A DNA stretch of 64,000 nt from Euryarchaeota archaeon UBA605. GTDB taxonomy: Archaea > Thermoplasmatota > Poseidoniia > Poseidoniales > Thalassarchaeaceae. The DNA is taken from NCBI GenBank assembly GCA_002504905.1, contig DATY01000031.1:12896-76895 (forward strand). Direction: 5' to 3'. Positions 1 to 8,700 of this stretch are shown here, one piece after another. A model generated the notes under the pieces. It saw nothing but the letters and a program-made list of their open reading frames with translations. It did no database searches and was not told the origin of the DNA. How positions within the stretch are numbered: the first letter of the stretch is position 1; each line of letters begins with the position of its first letter. The position numbers and the translations under genes are program-made.

Positions 1-508
1 TAGATAATGATGAATATTCCGCTTTTTCATCGACTTCATACCCCGAGCCGATGTACTTGCCTCCTGAACTATATCCGTCTAAATATTGAAATCTTGGCTT
101 ATTTGAAGCAGCTGCGGAATTTTTATTCTCTTCATGAGGGACATAAACTACGTTTACTGGCATTCCAGACCATACTCCTTGAGCACCGGCCATTCCAGTA
201 TTGCTGCTTGCTGCGGCTTGTACGAATGCATCATAACTCATTGGCTCTAGATGACTGTCACCATACCAAACAGTATCTTCTGCACCTGTTGGTACCCAAA
301 ATCTGACAGCAGTATCTCCTCCGCCGGTGTCTGCTTGTCCCATTAATAATGATGCAAAACCTATGCTGCCCAAACTCGCTAGAGTGATTCCTCCTGCAGC
401 AGTATTGAACGAATATCTTAGGAAATCTCTCCGATCTATCAATTTGGATTCTTCATCGTTAGAGATGTCTTCTCCGGATACTGGGCGTAATCTAAAATTT
501 CTACTCAT
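1..508 (-). CDS. Tat-signal protein, probable Rieske iron-sulfur subunit (partial)
   Basis: The ATG is at 508 and the frame stays open to base 1, giving 169 codons; the C-terminus lies outside the window. Residues around 30 carry a twin-arginine motif (RRDFLRY) followed by a hydrophobic stretch rich in G, A, L and S, as in Tat-exported Rieske proteins that keep the signal as a membrane anchor. It is the third gene of a minus-strand operon, 2 bases after a small membrane protein, and the first gene of that operon encodes a secreted CxCH protein. That setting suggests a cytochrome bc-type complex. The Rieske cluster ligands (CxH...CxxH) are not in the visible part, so the name is inference from the Tat signal and neighbours. 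Other Tat-exported redox proteins remain possible. Confidence 0.6.
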   Translation of the reverse strand, partial: MSRNFRLRPVSGEDISNDEESKLIDRRDFLRYSFNTAAGGITLASLGSIGFASLLMGQADTGGGDTAVRFWVPTGAEDTVWYGDSHLEPMSYDAFVQAAASSNTGMAGAQGVWSGMPVNVVYVPHEENKNSAAASNKPRFQYLDGYSSGGKYIGSGYEVDEKAEYSSLS

Positions 509-510
509 AA

Positions 511-960
511 TTAAACCTCATATTTTTTCCATCCTTCAGAATCATTTGGAGTAATATATTTATTTCTCCTATGTTTGATAATTACTAAATCGGGCATTAC
601 AAATCTCAGATATACTATTCCCATTATAATCAATGTAGTCAGAGTCATTGCCAAGAATAATGATAATAGTTGTTGATCCCAATGGTTGTATAGTCCGTAA
701 CTCAAAGAACCTGCCCAAAACAGCGTCCAAACTATGCCCCATAATCCGAGAAGAATGATAATAATTGAATCTCCAGCAGGAGATAGACTAGATCTTACTA
801 CCGTTCCAGGAGTCGGCTCATTGAAAACTCCATGATCCACTGCAGATAGATAAGTCTCTTCAGAAAGTTCGACTCCATCAAGTGCTGATCGTGCATCATC
901 TATGGAAACTTTTCCAGACTTGACTTGCTTAAGCAATTCCAGTACTACATCTTCTCTCAT
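511..960 (-). CDS. Small two-TM membrane protein of a respiratory-type operon
   Basis: A 149-residue protein with a helical, charged N-terminal segment (about residues 1-40, LLKQVKSGKVSIDDA) and two membrane segments, about residues 65-88 and 98-120. A basic C-terminal tail follows (IKHRRNKY). Its ATG overlaps the stop of the upstream CxCH gene by 4 bases, and the Tat-signal protein starts 2 bases after its stop, so the three genes are almost certainly co-transcribed and translationally coupled. I do not recognise the family. An accessory or assembly subunit of the same membrane complex is the simplest reading, from context only. Confidence 0.75.
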   Translation of the reverse strand: MREDVVLELLKQVKSGKVSIDDARSALDGVELSEETYLSAVDHGVFNEPTPGTVVRSSLSPAGDSIIIILLGLWGIVWTLFWAGSLSYGLYNHWDQQLLSLFLAMTLTTLIIMGIVYLRFVMPDLVIIKHRRNKYITPNDSEGWKKYEV

Positions 961-1769
961 ATTTGGTCACCTCTTCTTTCGTGTTTGATTCGTAATCTTA
1001 GGAGGTTAGATCTACCTTTGTAATTTTGTGAGAATCCATATCTCAAAAAGAAGCCACAGAAGATGATTACAATTATTACAGCAAAGAATCCTAGTAGGCC
1101 TAACCAATGAGCTCTAAGAGCGGCTCCCATATGGTGTAAATCTACATGAGATTCTTTTGGAGCGGGGGGCTCTATTTCTCCATTTCCTGAGAATACAGTG
1201 CGAGTTTTCCCATTATCTGCTCCTTCATCTACAGTTACTGTTAATCTATTCCATCTATCCAAAGCGGAAGGAATCGCATCACCATTCACAGTATTTCCAG
1301 CGATCCAAAAATTCACCGGGCCACTTCCTGTTTCTGGTGCTGTCCAAATCAAATACCATGTTCTATCTTCGGTTTTAGAACCCGAATCTGTATGAGTCAA
1401 TGTATTTTCTTCATCTTCCCAATTTTGAACAAGTGATTCTGAATCAACACCAGCTGCAAGAATTCCCTGAGTGACTCTCATAGCAAAACCTCCTGTTTGT
1501 GCTCCACCAATTTCCGCACCTCCAATCAATTGAAGAGTCATAGGATAAGACTTTCCTGCTTCATAATGGAATGGGACATGATCTAGCACTACAGTAACAG
1601 AATTATCCGGTTCTTCTGCATGACATGTACAACCCGCAAGTGAGACATCTCCTTCGCCGTCAGAATCTCCACCAATTCCTGTGTGGTATGCTTGGGTTGT
1701 GGTTGCTAAAAACAGCGCTAACACAACTAAAACCAAGGTCCGACGGCTGACGCGATTGAAGTTGTTCAT
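957..1769 (-). CDS. Secreted, membrane-anchored protein with a CxCH motif (Reeler/choice-of-anchor V-like)
   Basis: 270 residues. There is a signal peptide (residues about 8-27, RRTLVLVVLALFLATT), then near residue 46 the motif GCTCH. A beta-sandwich-like domain follows (about 55-185) containing WTAPETGSGPVNFWIAGN. One TM helix lies at about 220-245, with a basic cytoplasmic tail. The layout matches Reeler or choice-of-anchor V-type domains, which in bacteria often have a CxxCH motif just after the signal peptide. Here the spacing is CxCH, one residue short of a canonical heme c site. A paralogue lies at 46439-47494 with the same order of parts. It is the first gene of the operon with the Tat-signal protein, which suggests an electron-transfer role; this is not proven. 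Confidence 0.8.
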   Translation of the reverse strand: MNNFNRVSRRTLVLVVLALFLATTTQAYHTGIGGDSDGEGDVSLAGCTCHAEEPDNSVTVVLDHVPFHYEAGKSYPMTLQLIGGAEIGGAQTGGFAMRVTQGILAAGVDSESLVQNWEDEENTLTHTDSGSKTEDRTWYLIWTAPETGSGPVNFWIAGNTVNGDAIPSALDRWNRLTVTVDEGADNGKTRTVFSGNGEIEPPAPKESHVDLHHMGAALRAHWLGLLGFFAVIIVIIFCGFFLRYGFSQNYKGRSNLLRLRIKHERRGDQI

Positions 1770-1809
1770 ATCTCACACCTATGGACATACCTCGCCACCT
1801 GAATGAGGG

Positions 1810-1816
1810 ATATTAA
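1810..1816 (-). promoter_or_regulatory. Putative TATA box for the CxCH-Rieske-like operon
   Basis: On the minus strand this reads TTAATAT, about 42 bases upstream of the ATG at 1769. A start roughly 25 bases downstream would leave a short leader. It lies in the divergent intergenic region with the TPR gene. Confidence 0.35.
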
Positions 1817-1848
1817 CCTTCCAGTTTCCCGCCTTCGAGGTTGAGTGA

Positions 1849-1856
1849 TTTAATAT
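1849..1856 (+). promoter_or_regulatory. Putative TATA box for the TPR/FtsZ-like genes
   Basis: TTTAATAT lies about 60 bases before the ATG at 1916. A transcription start near 1880 would give a leader of about 35 nucleotides. The A/T block is preceded by a GC-richer stretch, as expected for an archaeal BRE/TATA promoter. Confidence 0.4.
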
Positions 1857-1915
1857 CTATTTTGAGCCATCAAACATCAACAACACTCAAACCAAAATAA
1901 CACTCCGAGATACAT

Positions 1916-2221
1916 ATGACAAAGCACACTTGGAAGAATATTTACGATCTTTCAGATGAACAGTTGCATAATCTTGACAAAGCAGAAGATTTGATAGAAA
2001 TGATGGATTTAACCAAAGCGGAGGCACTTCTTTTGGATATGAAAAAAGAAGATCCTAAGTGTGTTCCAGTATTGAATGTTCTAGCTCACATGTATGGTCG
2101 ACATTTATCTGACTTTGAAGAAGCAATTAAATTCTATAATCTTGTTTTAGAAATTGAGCCGGATAATGCATGGGCGAGAGATGAAAGACGTAAATATAGT
2201 CGATATCTGTCCTATGATTGA
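1916..2221 (+). CDS. Small TPR-repeat protein
   Basis: 101 residues. The sequence is helical and fits about two tetratricopeptide repeats. Residues 21-55 (KAEDLIEMMDLTKAEALLLD) and 55-95 show the spaced A/L/Y pattern, ending in the typical EEAIKFYNLVLEIEPDNAWA. No signal peptide or membrane segment is present, so it is probably a cytoplasmic adaptor. It lies 36 bases upstream of an FtsZ-family gene on the same strand and may be co-transcribed with it, which hints at a partner role in division or scaffolding. That link is inference from spacing only. Confidence 0.8.
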   Translation: MTKHTWKNIYDLSDEQLHNLDKAEDLIEMMDLTKAEALLLDMKKEDPKCVPVLNVLAHMYGRHLSDFEEAIKFYNLVLEIEPDNAWARDERRKYSRYLSYD

Positions 2222-2257
2222 AGTATGTCTAAACACTAGTTATACTCCTAGACTACT

Positions 2258-3190
2258 ATGGATCAGGGCGCTCTACTAATTGTTGGTGTAGGAGGCCTAG
2301 GCTCTCTTTGGGCAGAAAGATCGCATTCAAGATGCTCAAATTTCTCGGATCTTTTACTAATTGATGCCGATGAAAATACATTCAATGGAAGTCCAGAAGC
2401 ACATTGTTTGCATCTCGATGCATCCGGAGAGGCAAGAGGTGCAGCGGCTTTACCAATGTTAGCTAAACATAGATTAAACGAAGGTGTAAAGGAAATTCAG
2501 CCTTTATTAGATAAAGCCGAACTAGTTGTGATATTAACATGCTTAGGTGGTGGAGTAGGTTCCGGTGCAGCATCTGATTTTGCTAGACTAGCTAGAGAAT
2601 CCGATTGCATGGTAGTTTCAATAGTTGGTTTCCCATTTGCTGAGCAACCAATTAGATATCAATTAGCCGAAGAATCTTTTCCTGATTTATATGAAAATTC
2701 TAACGTTTGTATTAAAGTTAGTCTTGAGCGATTATCTTGGCAATCCAAAGAAAGAAAACTTGATTGGAAAAAAGGTGCAGGTTGGATTGAAGAATTGGTA
2801 GAGGGTTTACTTTCGACGCTCGCCAAGGTAGGGAAAATCAACCTTGATTTAATGGACTTCAAGACTATTGTTGAACATCCTGGAGAAGCAACTATTCTTG
2901 TTGGTTCAGGAGATACTAATTCATTATCTGAAATAGTGAAAACTGCTTTGCAATCTCCCTTATCTAATTTAGAAGTTTCAGGTGCTAAAGGCTGTTGGAT
3001 TCAAGTTGAGGGAGGCCCAGATATGACTATTTATCACCTTAATTCTGTAACTGAAGAGTTTGTTTCATTGCTAGACTCTGACTGTCAAGTACTTCTTGGG
3101 GCTCGTTCCAGTGATGAGATGATTGGACGTATTAGAGTTGTAGCTGTTGTCAGTGGTCTTAGGACATCTTCGAACCGTTTGATTGGTTAA
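2258..3190 (+). CDS. Divergent FtsZ/tubulin-family GTPase
   Basis: 310 residues. The N-terminus carries an FtsZ-like nucleotide loop (IVGVGGLGS, residues 8-16). The tubulin signature appears as GGGVGSGAA near residue 98, where FtsZ has GGGTGTGAAP. Next comes an FtsZ-like strand-helix region (VSIVGFPFAEQPIRYQLAEE). The synergy (T7) loop is intact as NLDLMDF near residue 203, keeping the N-D-x-x-D pattern needed to stimulate GTP hydrolysis in the neighbouring subunit. The usual GLGAGG loop is absent and the chain is shorter than classical FtsZ (about 350-400), so it is a divergent paralogue. SepF, the archaeal FtsZ anchor, is encoded at 36713-37105. Whether this is the main division protein or a side paralogue cannot be told from this window. 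Confidence 0.8.
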   Translation: MDQGALLIVGVGGLGSLWAERSHSRCSNFSDLLLIDADENTFNGSPEAHCLHLDASGEARGAAALPMLAKHRLNEGVKEIQPLLDKAELVVILTCLGGGVGSGAASDFARLARESDCMVVSIVGFPFAEQPIRYQLAEESFPDLYENSNVCIKVSLERLSWQSKERKLDWKKGAGWIEELVEGLLSTLAKVGKINLDLMDFKTIVEHPGEATILVGSGDTNSLSEIVKTALQSPLSNLEVSGAKGCWIQVEGGPDMTIYHLNSVTEEFVSLLDSDCQVLLGARSSDEMIGRIRVVAVVSGLRTSSNRLIG

Positions 3191-3211
3191 CTATGACTTA
3201 TCCCATGTGTT

Positions 3212-3505
3212 GTGCCTAAAGTCAAGAAGTCAGCCAGGGGAAAACATCGATGGATAGGTTTTCAGTTAGATGTTGAAGAATATTCTAGGCGAAGTTGTGA
3301 AGATTTTTTTTCTATTATTTTCGAAGAAATTCCATGGAAACTTTTTGATTTTAAAAATATTAATGGTGCTTACTATGGCATTCTTAAAGTACCTCTTGAA
3401 TATTATCTTAATGCTAAGGATCTAGTTAACCAACAAGAATTTTCTTCCACAATTACTTCATCAGGAAAGATAAAACTAGTCCGTCAAAGAATGGGTTTAA
3501 AATAG
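3212..3505 (+). CDS. Small basic protein, possible RNase P component Rnp2/Pop5
   Basis: 97 residues, starting at a GTG 21 bases after the FtsZ-like gene. The pattern of a basic N-terminus, HRWIGFQLDVE, a central alpha/beta region with YYGILKVPLEY, and a C-terminal SSGKIKLVRQRMG resembles archaeal Pop5/Rnp2. In that family a GTIK-like strand precedes a basic tail. Pop5 is a protein cofactor of RNase P in tRNA 5' processing. The match is by overall pattern, not a diagnostic motif, so the name is tentative. Its end overlaps the convergent downstream gene by 9 bases. Confidence 0.55.
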   Translation: MPKVKKSARGKHRWIGFQLDVEEYSRRSCEDFFSIIFEEIPWKLFDFKNINGAYYGILKVPLEYYLNAKDLVNQQEFSSTITSSGKIKLVRQRMGLK

Positions 3506-4870
3506 CCAATTTAGGTTGTTGAGATCTTCTATGATTACTTCATTGCCTCTACAGATTGTGATTAATTGACCGTAATCATTTATTCCTACAACTCTGGTTT
3601 TTTCATTACTTATTTTCAATGAATAACCTCTAGATAATAATTTTGAAATCCCTCTCCAGGACTCTATTTCGATTTTATCAGATAATAAATTACTGGGTAA
3701 TAATTTGTGTTCTTCAAATAGTGTAGATAAAGCAGCATCAACTTTCTTCAGAAGATTCATTTTTGTAGTCCCAGGCATTTTTTCACTCCATCCTTGAGTT
3801 TCAACACCTGGTATATTTTTTCTTGCATGATTTATGCCAACGCCAATTCTCAAACATTCGTCTTGATTATCCATTTCAATCAAAATCCCAGCTATTTTTT
3901 TACCATTTTTATCACAAATGTCATTAGGCCATTTACAATATTCTTCTAATAAACCCGCAATCCTCGTTCCAACTATAATTTGTATAATTCCCGGCTTTAT
4001 TGATTTTAGAATTGATTTTCTAATGTTCCATGTAGCTGTTAGATCTTTTTTATCTGAAATCCAGATTGAATCTCTCCTCCCTCTACCTTCAATCTGATTG
4101 TTGGCGGCTACTCTCTGCCAACCTATGTTAGGTAATTTTTTCACTTCTTCCATAGTTGATTGACACTCCTCCAAAAATAGTATTGATGTTCCTTGCCCAG
4201 GTTTCCAATATGCGACAATTTCAATTTTTTCATCATATATCCAGATTGATTTGATTATCCTATGTGACCATCCAAGTTCAATCCAATAATTGGTAGTACT
4301 CGGGCTTATCGGATATTTTCTTTGTAGAAGTATTATCAATAAATCTGGTTCCAGATTTTCTTGATTTATTTCTAAAAAATCAGCTAATTGATGCCCCCAT
4401 CCTTTGTCTCCTAAATCAGACATAGATGCTTCTTCTATCCACTCCAACCTAGGTTCATCAGATGAAGGTGGATTTAGATAAGGCAAATTCCAGAATATTA
4501 GTTTTGTATTCTGCGGTATTGCGAATCCTTCATCTCCTAATCCTCCTTCTCTAAAATTAATCCTTTCATGAATAGAAGCCGATTCAGAATTCTTCTTTGC
4601 AGCAGCAATTGCATAAGGATTGATATCACATGATTCCAGAAACCATCCGTTCTTGGCCAGTATGATACTTAGTATTCCTGAGCCGCAACCAATTTCCATG
4701 GCCTTACCGCCTGATTCTAAATTTTCTAATATTTCTTTCAGTAAAAATGAGTCCTCTCTGGGGGGATAAACTGTTCTAGGAATTTTGAGAGATATTCTCT
4801 CACCATTTCGCAATTCAATTTCTTTAATTTGAAGTTTTGTGATGGGATTTATCCTTTCACCTAAGTCCAT
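3497..4870 (-). CDS. Fusion of HemK/Mtq2-like methyltransferase and biotin-protein ligase
   Basis: 457 residues in one open frame. Residues about 1-220 are a class I SAM methyltransferase: EIGCGSGILSI near residue 60 is motif I, SCDINPYA binds the SAM ribose, and NLPYLNPP near 130 takes the place of the NPPY motif of HemK/PrmC/Mtq2 glutamine methyltransferases of release factors. Residues about 227-457 are a biotin ligase: ECQSTMEE, GRGRRDSIW near 262 (biotinyl-AMP loop), KWPND near 313, KIAGILIE, and a C-terminal SH3-like region. The two activities modify different protein targets, so the fusion is unusual. No stop or frameshift lies between the halves. The start was chosen as the first ATG (MDLGERINP). 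Confidence 0.85.
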   Translation of the reverse strand: MDLGERINPITKLQIKEIELRNGERISLKIPRTVYPPREDSFLLKEILENLESGGKAMEIGCGSGILSIILAKNGWFLESCDINPYAIAAAKKNSESASIHERINFREGGLGDEGFAIPQNTKLIFWNLPYLNPPSSDEPRLEWIEEASMSDLGDKGWGHQLADFLEINQENLEPDLLIILLQRKYPISPSTTNYWIELGWSHRIIKSIWIYDEKIEIVAYWKPGQGTSILFLEECQSTMEEVKKLPNIGWQRVAANNQIEGRGRRDSIWISDKKDLTATWNIRKSILKSIKPGIIQIIVGTRIAGLLEEYCKWPNDICDKNGKKIAGILIEMDNQDECLRIGVGINHARKNIPGVETQGWSEKMPGTTKMNLLKKVDAALSTLFEEHKLLPSNLLSDKIEIESWRGISKLLSRGYSLKISNEKTRVVGINDYGQLITICRGNEVIIEDLNNLNWLF

Positions 4871-4974
4871 AAAATCCTAACTCCTTTTCGGTATATTTTT
4901 TCAAAACATTTATGTCTAACAGCCCTGCTTTAGGTATGCCGATTGGGAACTCCTAACCTGCACCCCCTGTCCAG

Positions 4975-4994
4975 TGGTAGCCATGCCTCTACCA
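4975..4994. promoter_or_regulatory. Inverted repeat upstream of the RNA polymerase promoter
   Basis: TGGTAG at 4975-4980 and CTACCA at 4989-4994 form a perfect 6-base inverted repeat with an 8-base spacer. It ends 6 bases before the putative TATA box. This is a plausible regulator site or a small hairpin; function unknown. Confidence 0.3.
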
Positions 4995-4999
4995 TCAGA

Positions 5000-5010
5000 T
5001 TCATAAATAC
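5000..5010 (+). promoter_or_regulatory. Putative TATA box of the RNA polymerase operon
   Basis: TTCATAAATAC lies in the gap upstream of rpoH. A transcription start about 25 bases downstream (near 5030) leaves a leader of about 120 nucleotides before the TTG start of rpoH at 5154. The rest of the 283-base gap (4871-5153) holds nothing else I can support. Confidence 0.4.
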
Positions 5011-5153
5011 CCCCTCAGTCCGACGACAGCCCAGCATATGCTATGGGCCTGCGGCATAGTCAAGGAAGACCTCAAAATAACATAATTGTTTCAAGTCTAA
5101 AAGTCCTTTTCTGGCTCGCAAGCCTGTGTTTTTGTTGGATAGTGGTGTTTGAT

Positions 5154-5741
5154 TTGGCAGTTAAAAGTTCGACGAAAAAGAGATTAATGGAACTGGGTGT
5201 CTCCGAAGAACATGCCCACCGACTTGCAGACGATGCAAACATGGATGCAATCAAGAGAATGACTGTTGATCAAGTTGCTAAGAAAGTAGGTTTGGAAACT
5301 GGTGACGATGAACTAGAGAACATAATGGGTATTATTCGCGAACAAATGGCTTCAAGGAAGAGAAGTCGTAGCGGAAGAATTACAATTTCTAGAAAATCAA
5401 TTCTCGATGACGATATCCCTCAAGGAGAAGATAGATTTAATGTTTTGAATCATTTCTTGGTTCCTCATCACGAATTAGTCCCTGTTGATCAGGAGGAAGC
5501 GCAACTTGCTCCATGGGACATGCTTCAAACTGACTTCGATGGCAGCTCGAGATTAGCAAAAGAATTGTTGCCAAAGGTCCTTATCACAGATCCTGCAATC
5601 CAGGCAATTAAAGAAGTTGAAGAATCTAATAATTCAGAACTTCCAGCTGGCTGGTTGACTAACAGAGTTGTAAAAATAGTCAGATACAGTAGGTCTGCTG
5701 GTTCCTCTACCGCATTCCGATTAATTGTGGAGAGTACTTAG
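5154..5741 (+). CDS. rpoH: RNA polymerase subunit H (Rpb5-like) with N-terminal HhH-like extension
   Basis: The last 100 residues or so are archaeal RpoH (FNVLNHFLVPHHELVPVD ... VVKIVRYSRSAGSSTAFRLI), the assembly and jaw subunit equivalent to the C-terminal part of eukaryotic Rpb5. Typical RpoH is about 75-85 residues; here about 95 more precede it. The extension (VKSSTKKRLMELGV ... AHRLADD) matches the N-terminus of RpoA2 in the same operon and has a helix-hairpin-helix (HhH) pattern like the RadA N-terminal domain, followed by a basic linker (RKRSRSGR). The frame is open upstream to an ATG at 5043, but TTG 5154 gives MAVKSSTKK, parallel to MVVKSATKK of RpoA2, and GGTG lies just upstream. 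I therefore start there. Confidence 0.85.
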   Translation: MAVKSSTKKRLMELGVSEEHAHRLADDANMDAIKRMTVDQVAKKVGLETGDDELENIMGIIREQMASRKRSRSGRITISRKSILDDDIPQGEDRFNVLNHFLVPHHELVPVDQEEAQLAPWDMLQTDFDGSSRLAKELLPKVLITDPAIQAIKEVEESNNSELPAGWLTNRVVKIVRYSRSAGSSTAFRLIVEST

Positions 5742-5752
5742 GAGTTGATATC

Positions 5753-8700
5753 ATGAAGGAAATTGTAGAAAGTTATTTTCAAAGAAGAAGTCTAGTAAAT
5801 CATCAATTAATGTCATACAATGATACAATTTTAGGCGGTGAAGGCCGCAAAAGTCGTATGGAAAAAATAGTCAGAAATATTCGTGTAGGTACTGATGAAC
5901 CTGTTGAGATGATTCCTGGTGGAAAAGATGGCGGTGGAGCGATTAAACTCGACGTTCTTGAGAAGGAAATTTACGTTCGTTTGAAAGGTCTAAGATTAGG
6001 AAATCCTACTATTAGAGAGGCTAATGGGGCTGAACATCCTGCAACTCCTTTGGAGTGTAGAATTCGTAAATTAACATATTTCTCTCCAATCTACATGGAT
6101 TTCGTAATCTACCGAGATGATATTCCTCCAGAGCCAGGACAAACTCATGGTTCTATTGAAGAGTCAAGTGTACATATTGGAAATCTTCCAATAATGGTTC
6201 GTTCGGCACGATGTAATCTTCATCCTGATCACATTGCTGGTTCTCAAGATTCTCCTAGGAAATTATCCCCTCATACTTCGGCAGATGACGCTGAATACCA
6301 TGAGACGCTATTAAGAAAGTTTGGAGAAGACCCTATGGACCCTGGTGGTTATTTCATAATCAATGGTACAGAGCGTGTTCTAATCTCAATGGAAGACTTA
6401 GCTCCAAATAGAGTTACAGTTGAAAAGAACAAAAAATACGCCCATGAGACAGAAGTTGCTAAGATTTTCTCTCAGAAAGACGGTGTTAGAAAACCTTTGA
6501 ATGTTGAAAAGAGAAGAGATGGTATGTTAATGGTTAAAATTCCAAGTGCAGGTACAGCAGCAATACCAGTTGTTCTTTTGATGAGAGCTTTGGGTATGGA
6601 AAATGATAGAGAAATATTTGCTGCTATTGCAGGTCCCGTTGAAGCAATGAAATATACAGTTGCAAATCTTAACGATGTTAAAGATAATGAAGAGTATGGT
6701 GTTGAAAATACTGAAGAAGCAATTGCTTGGCTTGAGAAAAAGTTTGCCCATGGTCAACAAAAAGAATATCGAGAATCTAGAATTCAAAATATGCTGGATA
6801 AAGAGTTACTGCCACACTTAGGTGCCACCATTGATGCTCGTGAAAAGAAAGCTATCTTCCTTGGAAGAATTGTTCGTCAAGTGTTAGAAATGGCGATTAC
6901 TAATAGAGACCCAAATGACAAAGATCATTATGCCAATAAGAGAGTCCGTTTAGCCGGAGACTTAATCGAGGATTTATTCCGTGTTAGCTTACAACAATTA
7001 GCTCGTGACTTAAAATATCAGTTAGAACGCCATCATAATAGAAAAAGAGATTTAAAAATTAATGCATGTCTAAGGCCTGATGTTCTTACATCAAAAATTA
7101 TGCATGCATTAGCTACAGGTAATTGGGTCGGCGGTCGTTCAGGAGTAAGTCAATTACTCGATAGAACTACCTATCTTGCGGCCCTTTCTCACATGAGACG
7201 TGTTACTAGCCCATTAGTTAGAAGTCAGCCTCATTTCGAAGCAAGAGATTTGCATCCAACACATTGGGGTAGATTGTGTCCTAATGAAACTCCTGAGGGT
7301 CAGAATTGTGGGTTGGTGAAAAATGCTGCACAAATGATCGATGTTTCGGAAGAAGTTGCTGAATCTGAAGTTAAAGAATTATTGAAAGAAGCAGGAGTAG
7401 ATGACTCTCCTGCAGGGTGGGCAGATGGCTCTAGAATACATGTCAATGGAGATATTTTCGGCTTACACAAGAGGCCTAATAAGTTAGTTTCTCAATTCAA
7501 ACGCCGCCGCCGATCTGGTAGAATCCGTCCCGAAGTTAGTATTCGTCATGATTCTGAGAACAAAGATGTATTCATTAATACCGATAGAGGAAGAATTTTG
7601 AGGCCTTTGTTAGTTTTAGAAGAGGGTAACTTAGTTCTTACTAAAAGAACACTTGATGGTTTGAGAGCAGGTCAACTCACATTCAACGATTTAGTAAATA
7701 CTGGAGTTGTAGAATGGATCGATGCGGAAGAGGAAGAAGATTTACTTGTCGCCCCTAGACCGTTTGATTTACCAGAATTCTCTCCAAAATATTCTCGCCC
7801 TATTAATCCCGCTAAAGTAGAATGGTTGAATCTTGGTGATATGGAGAACAAGAAAGATGCTAAATTAAGCGTTGAAGTTCAATTACCAAATGGTGAGGTC
7901 GTTACAGAGGAATTTTCAGTACCTTTGAATTACTATCAAGAAGATATTGAGAAATTACAAACTCAACAAACAAAGCAGAATAAAGTTCTGGTTTATACTC
8001 ATGTGGAAATAGATCCTCAATTAATACTTGGAGTCTGCGCATCATTGGTACCATATCCTGAGCATAATTCGACTCCTAGAGTTACCGGAGGAACCGCAAT
8101 GGTAAAGCAAAGCCTAGGTCTTCCCAGTTCTAATTACAGACTTCGTCCGGATACAAGAGCTCACATAATGCATTATCCTCAACAATCAATTGTTGGTACT
8201 AGGGCCATGAAATCAACCGGATTTAGACAAAGACCCGGTGGGCAAAACTTTGTTGTTGCCATTATGAGTCACCATGGGTACAATATGCAAGACGCAGTAA
8301 TAATGAATCGTGCATCTGTAGAACGCTCATTAGGACGCTCATCATTCATCCGTACATATAATGCTGAGAATAAAAGGTTCCCTGGTGGGCAAGAAGAAAG
8401 AATTGAAGTCCCTGGCACAGGATTGGATGAGATAAAAGGATTGAAATCATTCAATAGTTATTCTCACCTAGAGAGAGACGGTTTACCAGTTCCTGAAGAA
8501 TTTTTGACCAGTGGCTCTCCAGATTCTAAAGTTCTTGTTGGAAAAACCAGTCCTCCTAGATTCCTGGAAGAATCAGCAGGCGCTTTCCTACAAGCGCAAG
8601 AACGTCGTGAGTCCTCTATGATGGTTAGAAATGGTGAATATGGATGGGTTGACAATGTATTCGTCACTGAGTCTTTGGATTCGGGCAGGTTAGTACGTAT

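Noticed and set aside
7..554. Two plus-strand open frames near the window start (7-306 and 327-554)
   Set aside because: They lie antisense to an open minus-strand frame with an ATG at 508 and a clear Tat signal. Their translations are low-complexity and unlike any protein.
5043..5153. N-terminal extension of RpoH from ATG 5043
   Set aside because: The extra 37 residues have no counterpart in RpoA2 and include a hydrophobic stretch unsuitable for a polymerase subunit. TTG 5154 gives an N-terminus matching RpoA2.
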